A DNA stretch of 64,000 bases from NCBI RefSeq assembly GCF_020510665.1, contig NZ_CP075187.1, positions 3,045,001 through 3,109,000 on the forward strand. Reading direction: 5' to 3'. The notes beneath the pieces are model-generated. The model was given only the letters and a program-made list of their open reading frames with translations, did not search any database and was not told the DNA's origin. Made by a program: the position numbers and the translations under genes. This DNA comes from Dechloromonas denitrificans. GTDB taxonomy: Bacteria; Pseudomonadota; Gammaproteobacteria; Burkholderiales; Rhodocyclaceae. Shown in pieces: positions 9,450 to 17,138 of this stretch; position 1 is the stretch's first letter, and each line of letters starts with the position of its first letter.

Positions 9450-10499
9450 TTAGTCTTTAGATTGGCGGGTCAATGCCTTTTTCAGGCTTTGGGCGATGCA
9501 GTGCATCATTTGAGGAGGAACGGCATTCCCAATTTGAGTCGCGATTTCGCTGGCATTACCTTTGAAAACATAGTGATCCGGAAACGATTGTAATCTGGCA
9601 GCTTCGCGCAGGGTGATGGCACGGTGCTGTTCCGGATGAGCAAATCGTCCCCGGGTAATGTCCGTGCAGCCGGTTGTCAATGTCGGTGCAACATCGCCCC
9701 ATCGCATGCGGCCGTATGTATCCGAGAACGATGAGCTTTTTTTGCCTTTGTGACAGGCGAGCTGTAAATGATCGGGCAGGGATTCGCGTCCGCCACCATC
9801 CTTGGGAATGTGCTGGAGACGAACGATATTGAGCGGGGTATGTTTTCTGGCAAAGTGCAATGGATCAGGATTTGCCTCCGTACGGCCGACTGATGGCGGG
9901 GGCAAGTCGCCAATTGCATCTCGGACAAACTTCTTTTCTGCCTGTGCAATTCTGACTGCATCTTCCAGTGGTACGCCTTTTGCCGCAACCAGAATCATTC
10001 TGGCACGTCGTTGTGGGACGCCGTGATCGGCTGCGTTTAGTTTGATTGGTTCGGAAACTGCGTAGCCAGCTATTTTATGCAGCCATGTTGTGAAGAATGT
10101 AAAGACATCGCTGGATTGTAGCCCCGGTACGTTCTCAATAAACACCAAGCTGGGTGTGAATGTCTCTATGAATGGTATGGCAGTGGAAAGAAGATCGTTG
10201 CGAGTGTCATCTTTGCTTTTGTGGCGATTCTGAGTGCTGAATGGCTGGCAGGGGGCACAAATTGCCAAAAGATCAAGTTTTTTGGGTACTAGATCGGCGA
10301 ACTCGCACGGGGAGACCTCTCGGATGTCTCTCTCAACCAATCGTACTTCTGGATGGTTTGCGCGGTATGTCGCGCATGCTTTAGTGTTCAGATCGATCGC
10401 ACCTACCACTTTAAAGCCAGCATCCTTAAGCCCAAGGGTGACCCCCCCTGAACCACAAAAAAGGTCTAGTGCAATGAGTGTTTCGTTGTTGCTTTGCAT
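9450..10499 (-). CDS. dcm: DNA (cytosine-5-)-methyltransferase
   Basis: This 349-residue C5-cytosine methyltransferase contains all main motifs in order: I ALDLFCGSGGVTLGL (10-24), IV APCQPFS with catalytic Cys84, VI FIENVPG (Glu122), VIII QRRAR near 165, IX REAARLQSFPDHY and X ATQIGNAVPPQM. The target-recognition region between VIII and IX is of ordinary length; the recognition sequence cannot be predicted. No restriction endonuclease or vsr gene lies beside it. It is the first gene of a minus-strand set followed 148 bp later by the double-GHKL ATPase, so it may mark self DNA for that system. An orphan Dcm role is the alternative. Confidence 0.93.
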   Translation of the reverse strand: MQSNNETLIALDLFCGSGGVTLGLKDAGFKVVGAIDLNTKACATYRANHPEVRLVERDIREVSPCEFADLVPKKLDLLAICAPCQPFSTQNRHKSKDDTRNDLLSTAIPFIETFTPSLVFIENVPGLQSSDVFTFFTTWLHKIAGYAVSEPIKLNAADHGVPQRRARMILVAAKGVPLEDAVRIAQAEKKFVRDAIGDLPPPSVGRTEANPDPLHFARKHTPLNIVRLQHIPKDGGGRESLPDHLQLACHKGKKSSSFSDTYGRMRWGDVAPTLTTGCTDITRGRFAHPEQHRAITLREAARLQSFPDHYVFKGNASEIATQIGNAVPPQMMHCIAQSLKKALTRQSKD

Positions 10500-10685
10500 G
10501 GGCAGTACAGATGCTGTCGTTCTATCAGTTTGATCATGTGCGGTCCTTCATTAAACAGCGCATGTAAGGATTGCCCGTAGTTTAAATTTGGTCAACCTTA
10601 TAGCCTACAGCTAGATCAAATGCAAAGTACCATTACATTAGTATCGATATTTGAAGATTTTTGGCTTGCCAACTTAATTGGTGCT

Positions 10686-10901
10686 TCATTTTGGGCAACA
10701 CGCCGCCGCTGATCTCCTCCCAACTAACCGAGCGGTCGAAATTAGAGATTTCCGACTTCGAATCCCGTCTCCTTTGAGGATTCGGCTAATTTGAGGCTGA
10801 CTTGCCCCAACAATTTCGGCTACCTCCGACTGGCTAATCCCTCGCTCCCGAAAGATTGTGGCAGCACGCAGTACACGAGCCTTGGTGACCATACCGATCA
10901 A
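10686..10901 (-). CDS. Small HTH protein, possibly truncated regulator
   Basis: The 71 residues contain a Cro/sigma-like helix-turn-helix, ISQSEVAEIVGASQPQISRIL, at about 21-41. This strongly resembles the helix-turn-helix of the regulator encoded just before tniQ in element 2 (LTQSIIATQLNASQSQVSRIL). The remaining C terminus (LVGRRSAAACCPK) is short and looks out of family, so the gene may be a decayed remnant of a once longer regulator. It lies in the right end of element 1. It could have been part of a lost regulator-tniQ unit, but no tniQ sequence remains. Confidence 0.5.
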   Translation of the reverse strand: MIGMVTKARVLRAATIFRERGISQSEVAEIVGASQPQISRILKGDGIRSRKSLISTARLVGRRSAAACCPK

Positions 10902-10975
10902 TTGATTATTTCCTTTGTTAAAGCAGTTCTTTGCTGGCAGCCAAGCAATGGCTCCCCTTGAGGTAGGCAGTTTTC

Positions 10976-11000
10976 GACTTTAATTGGTAAGAACACGATT
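10976..11000. repeat. Right tip of Tn7-like element 1 with target duplication
   Basis: Bases 10976-10995 (GACTTTAATTGGTAAGAACA) resemble the right tip of element 2 (GACTTTATTGGCAACGAACA, 40345-40364), differing by small indels and substitutions. They end in ACA followed by CGATT (10996-11000), the same five bases that precede the left tip at 2421-2425. Further AACTTAATTGG-like words occur inside (about 10673-10683) and may be decayed TnsB sites. This is weaker than the ends of element 2 but supported by the duplication. Confidence 0.7.
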
Positions 11001-11141
11001 CTGTTCATCGGCAATTAAGTCTGAGACACCAAGATTCCAATCCACGTCATTTACAGGGAACCAAACGCCAAGCAATGTCTGAGACACAGGGATAGCACCC
11101 CACTCCCACCGTGAAGGTTGCACCCAATATAGTCTGGGACA
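10997..11141 (+). repeat. Left end of Tn7-like element 2: target duplication, tip and three TnsB-type sites
   Basis: GATTC (10997-11001) is the target duplication and TGTTC starts the element at 11002. Three repeats read inward: GGCAATTAAGTCTGAGACA at 11010-11028, GCCAAGCAATGTCTGAGACA at 11067-11086 and CCCAATATAGTCTGGGACA at 11123-11141. Three well-spaced sites over about 140 bp is the layout of the Tn7 left end, and the core CAATnAAGTCT resembles the Tn7 TnsB site as I remember it. The tip (11002-11028) matches the right tip (40338-40364) at 23 of 27 bases in inverted orientation. No gene lies in 10902-11298. Confidence 0.92.
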
Positions 11142-11298
11142 CACTGTTATCACTCGTCACGCCATCGCCAAAGCCGCAATTTCGGCCTTAGCGACCGTTG
11201 AGCTGAGGTACTGAATCAGACCGCAATCAACGGCTTATCTGCCGCTCAACTAAGGCCTCGTGATGTCTATTAAAGACAGGAAAAGTCTCTTACGCACG

Positions 11299-14200
11299 TC
11301 ATTCCCTAAGTGCCTTATCCAGATACGACGTCAATTTTTCAGTCGCAGCTGTCCAACCTCCAAGGTCGGAAAAGCAAATTGAGTTCGGATGACGACGTCC
11401 CAATTCCAAGAGATAAGATCGCACAAATGAATCTTCCGAGTGTTTGAGGATGAGAAACTGGGCAAGTGTTTTCAGATTTTCAGGAGCATTCTCACGATCT
11501 TTGAGCATGTTTAGGACTGAAACCTGAAGTGATTGTTTCCGCTCGGAGAGCATCCTATCCTCGCTGTTCCCGGCAGCAAAAAATACGAGATTCATTCGAA
11601 CTTCAGCATTACCACGCGCAATCACCATAGCAACCAACTTTAGCAGTTCTTCCTTAGGCTCATTTGTGCCAGATGCTGCATACAAGATGCTTTCAGTGAG
11701 CCTTCCGAGTTCATTTGTAGGTGGAGTTTCATTAAACACCTTCAAAAGTGCTCTACTAAGAGGGAGAACATGCTCAGCCTTAGGTCTGCCAACAGCTAAA
11801 CCGTGAAGCACTTGGTCTCGAATTGCCTCTCTTTTTAGCAATTCGTCCAATACCTCGGAAAAGTTATCAGCAGCTAGTCCGTACAAGGCAGATATATCCT
11901 CTAATGCCAGGCTCTCACAAGCAATAAGCTGCTGAGCGGCTGCGGCATCACCTGCGTGGCTCAGTATTCTTAGCAGAAGGTGTTGCTCAGCTTGATGACG
12001 CTCTACGCGAAGCCAGTGTTGCGCCAGTTGAGTTGCTGCAGGATGCGGGCCATCGTCAGTAGTCATAGCGAGTGCTAGGCCTACCTTAGTCGGAAATGGA
12101 AGGAAATCCGCACCATTCAAGAGTACTTGATGGATGTGCTCAGGGTAGCTGTGCGCCAGGTAATCTAGCATCAAGCGGCAACTTGGCCTTTTGTCGTTGG
12201 CCAGTAGCTCAAGGGCCGTTTCTAGGCGCGATTTTGCAGTCAGAAAGAAGCAGCCTTGTGCCAAATTGCACATGGCAGCTTCGTTTGTGTCTTGGAGCGG
12301 TATATCAGAGTCGAACCAGTCCAGCAGGAAACGTAAGCTTTCGGCTGGAGTTTCAGCTATTACCTTAAGAAAACGGGATCGCCATTCTGTGACGTGAAAG
12401 TTGGGTGCATAACTGGGGGTTAACCAATGCTTCGTTCGCCAGTCGTAGCCACTTTCATTCTTGGCTAGTGACCAGAGCAAACTTAACCGAAAGTTTGCGT
12501 TCCATCGGCAATTGCTCACTAGGTCAAGCAATGCACGTCCCGGCCCCCAGGAAGAGAAAAGATTTGATTTTCGCCAAGAATTAGCCAAACGCAGTGCGAT
12601 ATCTGTAAACGGAATCAAATCCGTGTGCGCACTAATGCTGGAGCAGACTAACGACAAGCAGGTTTTATCTCCAAGGCGGATATAGGTCTCTGCCAGTTGC
12701 TCCACAAAAGGGAACGCTGCGGCTGGGTCGCGTGCCGCGAGCTGTTCTAGTGCTGACCTAAGTGCCCCCACTTTTAGCGGGGATTCGTTGATCGAACTCC
12801 AGTTCGTTAACTCCTCATTTATGCAAACATGCCTGCCTGCCAAATGCTCTGCAATCTCGTCCACCTCCAAGCGGCCTCTTTCGTGATGGACGGATAAAAA
12901 ATTGGACTTTCTTAGAGCGATATATATCGAATTATGTTGCAGCAGGAAGCGACGTAGACTGTCGGCTTCAAGGAGGCCGGATGGGGAATTCGCTAGCTCC
13001 ATTCCAAGATCATCAAGAGCGATCTCTATCAATTCGCTTAACAGACTATATTCAAATGCAATCTCGGCAACGGCGTGTTTGATGAAAGCAGCGACGGCTT
13101 CCTCTGGGCGGAAGGACTTCGTAAGGTCGATACTCCACAAGTTTGCGCAGAAACTCATCATGCGAGGGTGTCTATACTTAGCAAGTTCGGGAATCCCAAG
13201 CTTTTCAGCGGCCTGAATGGCTTCAAATTCCGAAAATTCCTCCAATCCGGCAATCTTCAGCTTGGATCCTAATGCCGACTTAACTACTTCAAAAATCTCA
13301 GGACGTGTTGTAAATACGAAGCGGCCTGCGGAGTCTTCAGCCTCTGCCATCGTATTTTGAAGCCATTTTTGCAAGGTATTCCGAGGAATAAGTGCTCGAT
13401 CTAGGCCATCTAGAAAAATTAGCAAGGAGGTCGAACGAAACCAGTTGATTATTTCCGCAGTAGAGAAAGAACTAAGATGAAGCTCTTCTGCCTGCCGGTT
13501 CAAAAAGCGACCCAGAGTGTCACGAAGATGTAGGTCATCAGATCCGATATATTCAGCAGGTATTAAGACACGAATCTGCTCATCATCTTGCTCTGCCTGA
13601 GAAACACACCAGGTTGTTTTGCCTTGGCCGGAACCTCCCGCTACTAGAAAGATGTGTTCATTCGACTCAAGAAACCTATTTAATTGAGTGTTGAGATCAG
13701 CTCGCATGACATACGAGTTCTTGTCGTAGCGCTTTTGCTTGATTAGTGCTGCTATTTGACTCTTGTTGAACTCAGCACAAACCCCCGTGAGCGTAGGCTG
13801 TTGCCCAGTTCGGAGCCTAATTGAAATTCCTTCGCACGTAAGTTGAGATATCAGCGCCGCCGCATCCATCGGACGTCGTAACCTCCCCGCCTCCAAGCAT
13901 AGGTCGGAGATCACCTTCCATGCCAAGTTACCTGTACTGCTTGCGACAATTGTGTTGAGTGACTCCACGCATGCGTGATAGTCATTACCACTCATTGGAT
14001 CAAGTATGGTCAGATGAACTGCCCCAAGGAAACCTCGCCAGTCAACTTCAGTTGGAATGTGGCGGTGTTTGGAGTATTCGCTGTCGAATATTCGTTGCAC
14101 CCGAGCCAGGACGCTAGAAGGACCTTTTCCATGTGGAAAGTTCGTAAGGGGCTGGGAAACGGGCAGATTATGAAACCAAGATAACGCCTTTATAAAATCG

Positions 14201-14661
14201 CATCGAATGCTTCCTGATGCACTTGGGTCAGAGACGATCACTAAACGATCAGTGCTACTGTTAAATTTCAAATCTGCGTACTGCCTGGCAAGCTGCGCGA
14301 TTGCTTTATCGAATTCACTTCCTATTGCCAAGCCGTGTTTCATCTGGATAAACACTTTGGCTTGTGGCATCACCTTCAATACAAGATCATCAACCTCTGA
14401 TTCACTTTCGCACCAGAGGTCGCAAATAAACGATCCTTGTGGGAGCAACCAAGGCAAAGAGGCACGCGCCCCGAGCAGCATGCGGGTCGCGGCCCAAGCA
14501 GCGATTGAGGCCCCATACTTTGCTCCAGCGGTACTTGCACTGCCCCCAATCGGACCACGCATCTTTTTTGTCAACACCAAACCCTCGATATTTTCTGCAA
14601 TCAGTTGATCAGAATGGTTGCATGCCCTGATTGACCAAATGTCATCATAGGTTTCGTCCAT
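11299..14661 (-). CDS. Large STAND NTPase with probable nuclease N terminus (Avs-like)
   Basis: This 1120-residue protein has three parts. The N terminus (about 1-300) contains an acidic stretch CESESEVDDLVLKV followed by VFIQMKHG, which fits the D...QxK pattern of PD-(D/E)XK nucleases of the DUF4297/Cap4 kind. The centre has Walker A GGSGQGKTT near residue 342, Walker B LLIFLDGLDRA near 410 and RFVFTTRPE, the signature of STAND NTPases. The C-terminal half is a long alpha-helical repeat region, probably the sensor. Proteins with this layout (for example Avs) recognise phage proteins, oligomerise and cut DNA. The nuclease assignment is by motif only. It stands alone at the left end of element 2, transcribed toward that end. 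Confidence 0.78.
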   Translation of the reverse strand: MDETYDDIWSIRACNHSDQLIAENIEGLVLTKKMRGPIGGSASTAGAKYGASIAAWAATRMLLGARASLPWLLPQGSFICDLWCESESEVDDLVLKVMPQAKVFIQMKHGLAIGSEFDKAIAQLARQYADLKFNSSTDRLVIVSDPSASGSIRCDFIKALSWFHNLPVSQPLTNFPHGKGPSSVLARVQRIFDSEYSKHRHIPTEVDWRGFLGAVHLTILDPMSGNDYHACVESLNTIVASSTGNLAWKVISDLCLEAGRLRRPMDAAALISQLTCEGISIRLRTGQQPTLTGVCAEFNKSQIAALIKQKRYDKNSYVMRADLNTQLNRFLESNEHIFLVAGGSGQGKTTWCVSQAEQDDEQIRVLIPAEYIGSDDLHLRDTLGRFLNRQAEELHLSSFSTAEIINWFRSTSLLIFLDGLDRALIPRNTLQKWLQNTMAEAEDSAGRFVFTTRPEIFEVVKSALGSKLKIAGLEEFSEFEAIQAAEKLGIPELAKYRHPRMMSFCANLWSIDLTKSFRPEEAVAAFIKHAVAEIAFEYSLLSELIEIALDDLGMELANSPSGLLEADSLRRFLLQHNSIYIALRKSNFLSVHHERGRLEVDEIAEHLAGRHVCINEELTNWSSINESPLKVGALRSALEQLAARDPAAAFPFVEQLAETYIRLGDKTCLSLVCSSISAHTDLIPFTDIALRLANSWRKSNLFSSWGPGRALLDLVSNCRWNANFRLSLLWSLAKNESGYDWRTKHWLTPSYAPNFHVTEWRSRFLKVIAETPAESLRFLLDWFDSDIPLQDTNEAAMCNLAQGCFFLTAKSRLETALELLANDKRPSCRLMLDYLAHSYPEHIHQVLLNGADFLPFPTKVGLALAMTTDDGPHPAATQLAQHWLRVERHQAEQHLLLRILSHAGDAAAAQQLIACESLALEDISALYGLAADNFSEVLDELLKREAIRDQVLHGLAVGRPKAEHVLPLSRALLKVFNETPPTNELGRLTESILYAASGTNEPKEELLKLVAMVIARGNAEVRMNLVFFAAGNSEDRMLSERKQSLQVSVLNMLKDRENAPENLKTLAQFLILKHSEDSFVRSYLLELGRRHPNSICFSDLGGWTAATEKLTSYLDKALRE

Positions 14662-15017
14662 TTGAATTTACATCGTTCTGGCTCTTGAAGCCCCTCCTAA
14701 GAAGCTGCTTGCCACCAGCATTCAACCACTTCGGTGGATCGGAAACCTGCCGTTCTACTGCATGAACGCTCAACGGCAGGTAATTCGTTAATTTCGGCAG
14801 ACTTAATTGCCTCAAGCGAATGGCCGCAAAGGCCGATTTGTTTGCATTTGCCAGAAGACACGTCACAGAATGCCTCCGACATTTGGCTGGTCAGTTCACG
14901 AAGAAGAAAAGCAAAGGCCATCGGCAGGGCAAGAACAGAGGAACAGCAAGCGTACCAACTCGACGTTAATGATTTGTTCATTTCGACGTGTCGCTCAAAG
15001 CTCGCTCCCTATATCGG
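14662..15017. other. Intergenic stretch without a convincing gene
   Basis: Only short overlapping open frames are present on both strands. The best is 14981 down to 14697 on the minus strand: 94 residues with a hydrophobic N terminus (ACCSSVLALPMAFAFLL) and several cysteines. It has no clear ribosome site and no family I recognise, so I do not annotate it as a gene. I see no terminator or repeat here. Confidence 0.4.
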
Positions 15018-15719
15018 TCACCGCTCCCTTGTGAAGCTGCTAGTAAAGAGTTGATTTATTAGATCGCACACAATATCGAATGTCCGAAGCACAGTCGGCC
15101 GCAGTGTCTGACTTCCATGGGCATAGTCGTTACGTATTGTTGGCAAGGACTCAACAAACACAGATATCCAGTCACATGCCAAATCATCCTCAGTCGGCGC
15201 GACGTTCGAATCGTCTATTACCATTTCGGTCAATCCAGCACGACCCATGGCATCAATCTGGAGAAGGCTATGGCGATCCCTCGCTAGTTCAGTAGCCCAC
15301 CTTACTCGGCTTTTGGTTTCTTCGTTGCGAATGAGATCGTGCTTTTTTGCTCGCTTCAAGAGGTCTGCCAAGCCCATCTTGTCCCCCTTGGCTGCGCTAA
15401 CGAATGCCCCGGCAATTAAGCGCAAGCGAAGTGCATATTCGAGCGATCCCAATGCATGCTCTTCCGAAACTGCATGGAACCGGTAGACAAACCAAGCATA
15501 GAGATAGAGGTTCCTCGCATTCTCAAAATGCACTCGCACATCCAGAGGAACTTCTTTACTCAACTCATATCGGGAAATTTCTGCATGGCGTTCCGCAAGC
15601 GTTACCTGACGTATCCCATCCTTACCGAGGATCACAAATGGTTCCATTCGCTCATCCGCGAGCAAAGCTTTGTCAGGCGCTCTCAAAGCATCGCATGAAG
15701 CGATATCACCATAATCCAT
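15018..15719 (-). CDS. HEPN-like protein, putative RNase or defence factor
   Basis: This 233-residue, mostly helical protein carries RNDYAH near residue 198, which matches the Rx4-6H catalytic motif of HEPN RNases with a polar residue directly after the Arg. HEPN proteins cleave RNA in abortive-infection and toxin-antitoxin systems. The rest of the sequence (for example RVHFENARNLYLYAWFVYRF and LGSLEYALRLRLIAGAF) is helix-forming and not family-diagnostic. The start at 15719 (ATG) is preferred over an upstream TTG. There is no obvious MNT or other antitoxin directly adjacent, but it lies within 100 bp of an orphan antitoxin-like gene on the same strand. A non-catalytic MAE_28990-like HEPN protein is the alternative. 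Confidence 0.5.
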   Translation of the reverse strand: MDYGDIASCDALRAPDKALLADERMEPFVILGKDGIRQVTLAERHAEISRYELSKEVPLDVRVHFENARNLYLYAWFVYRFHAVSEEHALGSLEYALRLRLIAGAFVSAAKGDKMGLADLLKRAKKHDLIRNEETKSRVRWATELARDRHSLLQIDAMGRAGLTEMVIDDSNVAPTEDDLACDWISVFVESLPTIRNDYAHGSQTLRPTVLRTFDIVCDLINQLFTSSFTRER

Positions 15720-15743
15720 AGTCAAATATCCCTCGAGTACAAC

Positions 15744-15761
15744 CGTAGGTCATCCGTCACG
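15744..15761 (+). repeat. 18-bp repeat CGTAGGTCATCCGTCACG, left copy
   Basis: The same word recurs inverted at 21110-21127 (17 of 18 bases) and directly, as TAGGTCATCCGTCACG, at 21029-21044. The outer two copies enclose the orphan antitoxin, membrane protein and Mrr-STAND genes. It could be the boundary of a captured cassette or a shared regulatory word. Confidence 0.7.
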
Positions 15762-15813
15762 TTTTCCCCAAATACGGCGATTCTAAGGGCCTTAGACCGA
15801 TCACAATTTTCAA

Positions 15814-16107
15814 CTAACGGAGATTCCTAACCCTAAGTTGCATTCCCATGGCCTTCAAAATTGCAGAAAAATCGCTTACCGATGGGTCTCCATCACTCGA
15901 TAACTGACAGTCAAACTGTCTGGGTTGGAGCCCAACTTGCTCCGCCAAATTCTGGGCATCACCAAACGCATCAGTCATTTCGCGTAGAGCCACAAGCAGC
16001 TCCCCTTGATTGCCTTCTTCAAGAAATTCACTCAACACCTGGGCCGCAAGACTTGAATCCTTACGACGAAGTGCGGCGACGACATCTTCCATCAACATTT
16101 CACCCAT
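15814..16107 (-). CDS. COG3636/HigA-like antitoxin (no toxin alongside)
   Basis: The 97-residue protein follows the pattern of addiction-module antidotes: a short N-terminal arm, then SEFLEEGNQGELLVALREM, a degenerate helix-turn-helix around NLAEQVGLQPRQFDCQLS and the terminal DFSAILKAMGMQLRV. The partner of this family is normally a HigB/RelE-like toxin gene overlapping its 5' side; here the upstream region holds only a divergent membrane-protein gene, so it is an orphan. ATG 16107 is taken as the start (GGGG 9-12 bases upstream); a GTG at 16116 would add three residues. It may act as a repressor or have lost its toxin. Confidence 0.65.
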   Translation of the reverse strand: MGEMLMEDVVAALRRKDSSLAAQVLSEFLEEGNQGELLVALREMTDAFGDAQNLAEQVGLQPRQFDCQLSSDGDPSVSDFSAILKAMGMQLRVRNLR

Positions 16108-16278
16108 TGGTAACACCCCGCCCTGAATTGAACCCTGCTAATAATCATCAAGATACTTGTCATGATCCAAGACATCAACTCAGGAAATCGTCATTTAGAT
16201 CACGGCATTCGTAGCAGGCTCTATGACAAGGTGTCACTAGTGCTAATTTGGGTAATATCGCGCAAGGAGGAAAACCAT

Positions 16279-16902
16279 ATGGCAAGCGATTGGAGTTTCG
16301 TACCAAGTATCATTTCAGCTGCATCGGGCCTGCTTGGGGTATGGATGGGTGGGCGGCTAACGTGGAAGCGCGAATCGCTACGAGAGAATGAGCGCATCAA
16401 TAAGGAATCGAGCTATCTTGCGATCCTCGTCATTGCGCACTTAGATCGTTTCATAAACGGCTGCGTACAAGTCTCATTTGATGACGGCACGAGCGAGGGA
16501 CGGCCAGCAGGAAGCGACGGCATTTATCACACAACAACCGTGAAAGTGCCTGCGTTTTCCCCATTAGAATTGGACGTAGATTGGAAGGTTTTGCCGGCTG
16601 ATCTAATGTACGGAATCCTGAACCTACCCTATAAAGTTGAGCAGTTGGCAAATCACCTATCAGGAGTAAGCGAGTTTGACGATCCTCCTGAATACACTGA
16701 GTATTTCTGGGCTCGACAGTATGGATTTTCTGTACTCGGACTGGAAGTATCGGAATTGGTACGTCGGCTACGTCAGCATGCAAATTTGCCGACCGAAGAG
16801 CCGTTGAAAGGCGATTGGAACCGCGATGAGATACTTCGAGAGCAGGGAGATAAGATTGAGAAAGCAAGAGCAGCTTATGAAGCTCGGATGAAGCTGCCAT
16901 AA
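16279..16902 (+). CDS. Membrane-anchored hypothetical protein
   Basis: This 207-residue protein begins after a strong ribosome site (AAGGAGG, 16264-16270) at ATG 16279. One N-terminal hydrophobic helix (FVPSIISAASGLLGVWMGG, about residues 6-24) is followed by a basic stretch TWKRESLRENERINKESS, giving an inner-membrane anchor with a soluble cytoplasmic part. No catalytic motif is recognised. Small one-helix proteins of this style occur often in defence islands, but that is only context. A terminator follows at 16998-17038, so it is a single-gene unit, divergent from the antitoxin gene. Confidence 0.72.
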   Translation: MASDWSFVPSIISAASGLLGVWMGGRLTWKRESLRENERINKESSYLAILVIAHLDRFINGCVQVSFDDGTSEGRPAGSDGIYHTTTVKVPAFSPLELDVDWKVLPADLMYGILNLPYKVEQLANHLSGVSEFDDPPEYTEYFWARQYGFSVLGLEVSELVRRLRQHANLPTEEPLKGDWNRDEILREQGDKIEKARAAYEARMKLP

Positions 16903-16997
16903 CCGGTCAAAAAGTTTCCTCTGCATTCTCCCAACCTAACACTTGCGCTGAACCCAATAGCTTAAGTGGTCACCTCCCTCCAAAAATCACTATTTCC

Positions 16998-17038
16998 AGA
17001 AAGCCCCTCACTTCCCATAGAGGGGCTTTCTATTTTTT
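16998..17038 (+). terminator. Rho-independent terminator
   Basis: AGAAAGCCCCTC (16998-17009) pairs perfectly with GAGGGGCTTTCT (17020-17031) across a 10-base loop, and a six-T run follows at 17033-17038. It ends the membrane-protein transcript before the Mrr-STAND gene. Confidence 0.9.
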
Positions 17039-17138
17039 AGCTATCAGATCCAAAATTTTTGGGAATTTAGGATGCAAGCTCAGCAGCAAGTTGCTTGTCA
17101 TTTATGCTAGGCACCCCGATGCAGCCAGAAAGCGGCAA

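Larger units (their letters stand above)
2426..10995. mobile_element. Tn7-like element 1 (degenerate, no tns genes)
   Basis: This 8.6-kb segment is bounded by related TGTTC tips and by the 5-bp duplication CGATT (2421-2425, 10996-11000), which is the duplication length made by Tn7-like transposases. It holds an IS5-like element, an IS630 fragment, a receiver-domain protein, a double-GHKL ATPase, a DNA methyltransferase and a small HTH gene. No TnsA, TnsB, TnsC or TniQ gene is present, so it is either a cargo-only element mobilised in trans or a decayed one. Its right tip abuts element 2, whose own target duplication overlaps by four bases. The boundaries are read directly; the history is inferred. 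Confidence 0.7.

Noticed and set aside
9450..10499. Classical type II restriction-modification pair
   Set aside because: The methyltransferase is clear, but neither neighbour looks like a type II endonuclease and no vsr gene is present.
14697..14981. 94-residue minus-strand frame with hydrophobic start
   Set aside because: No ribosome site and no family resemblance; could be a small membrane protein but evidence is too thin.
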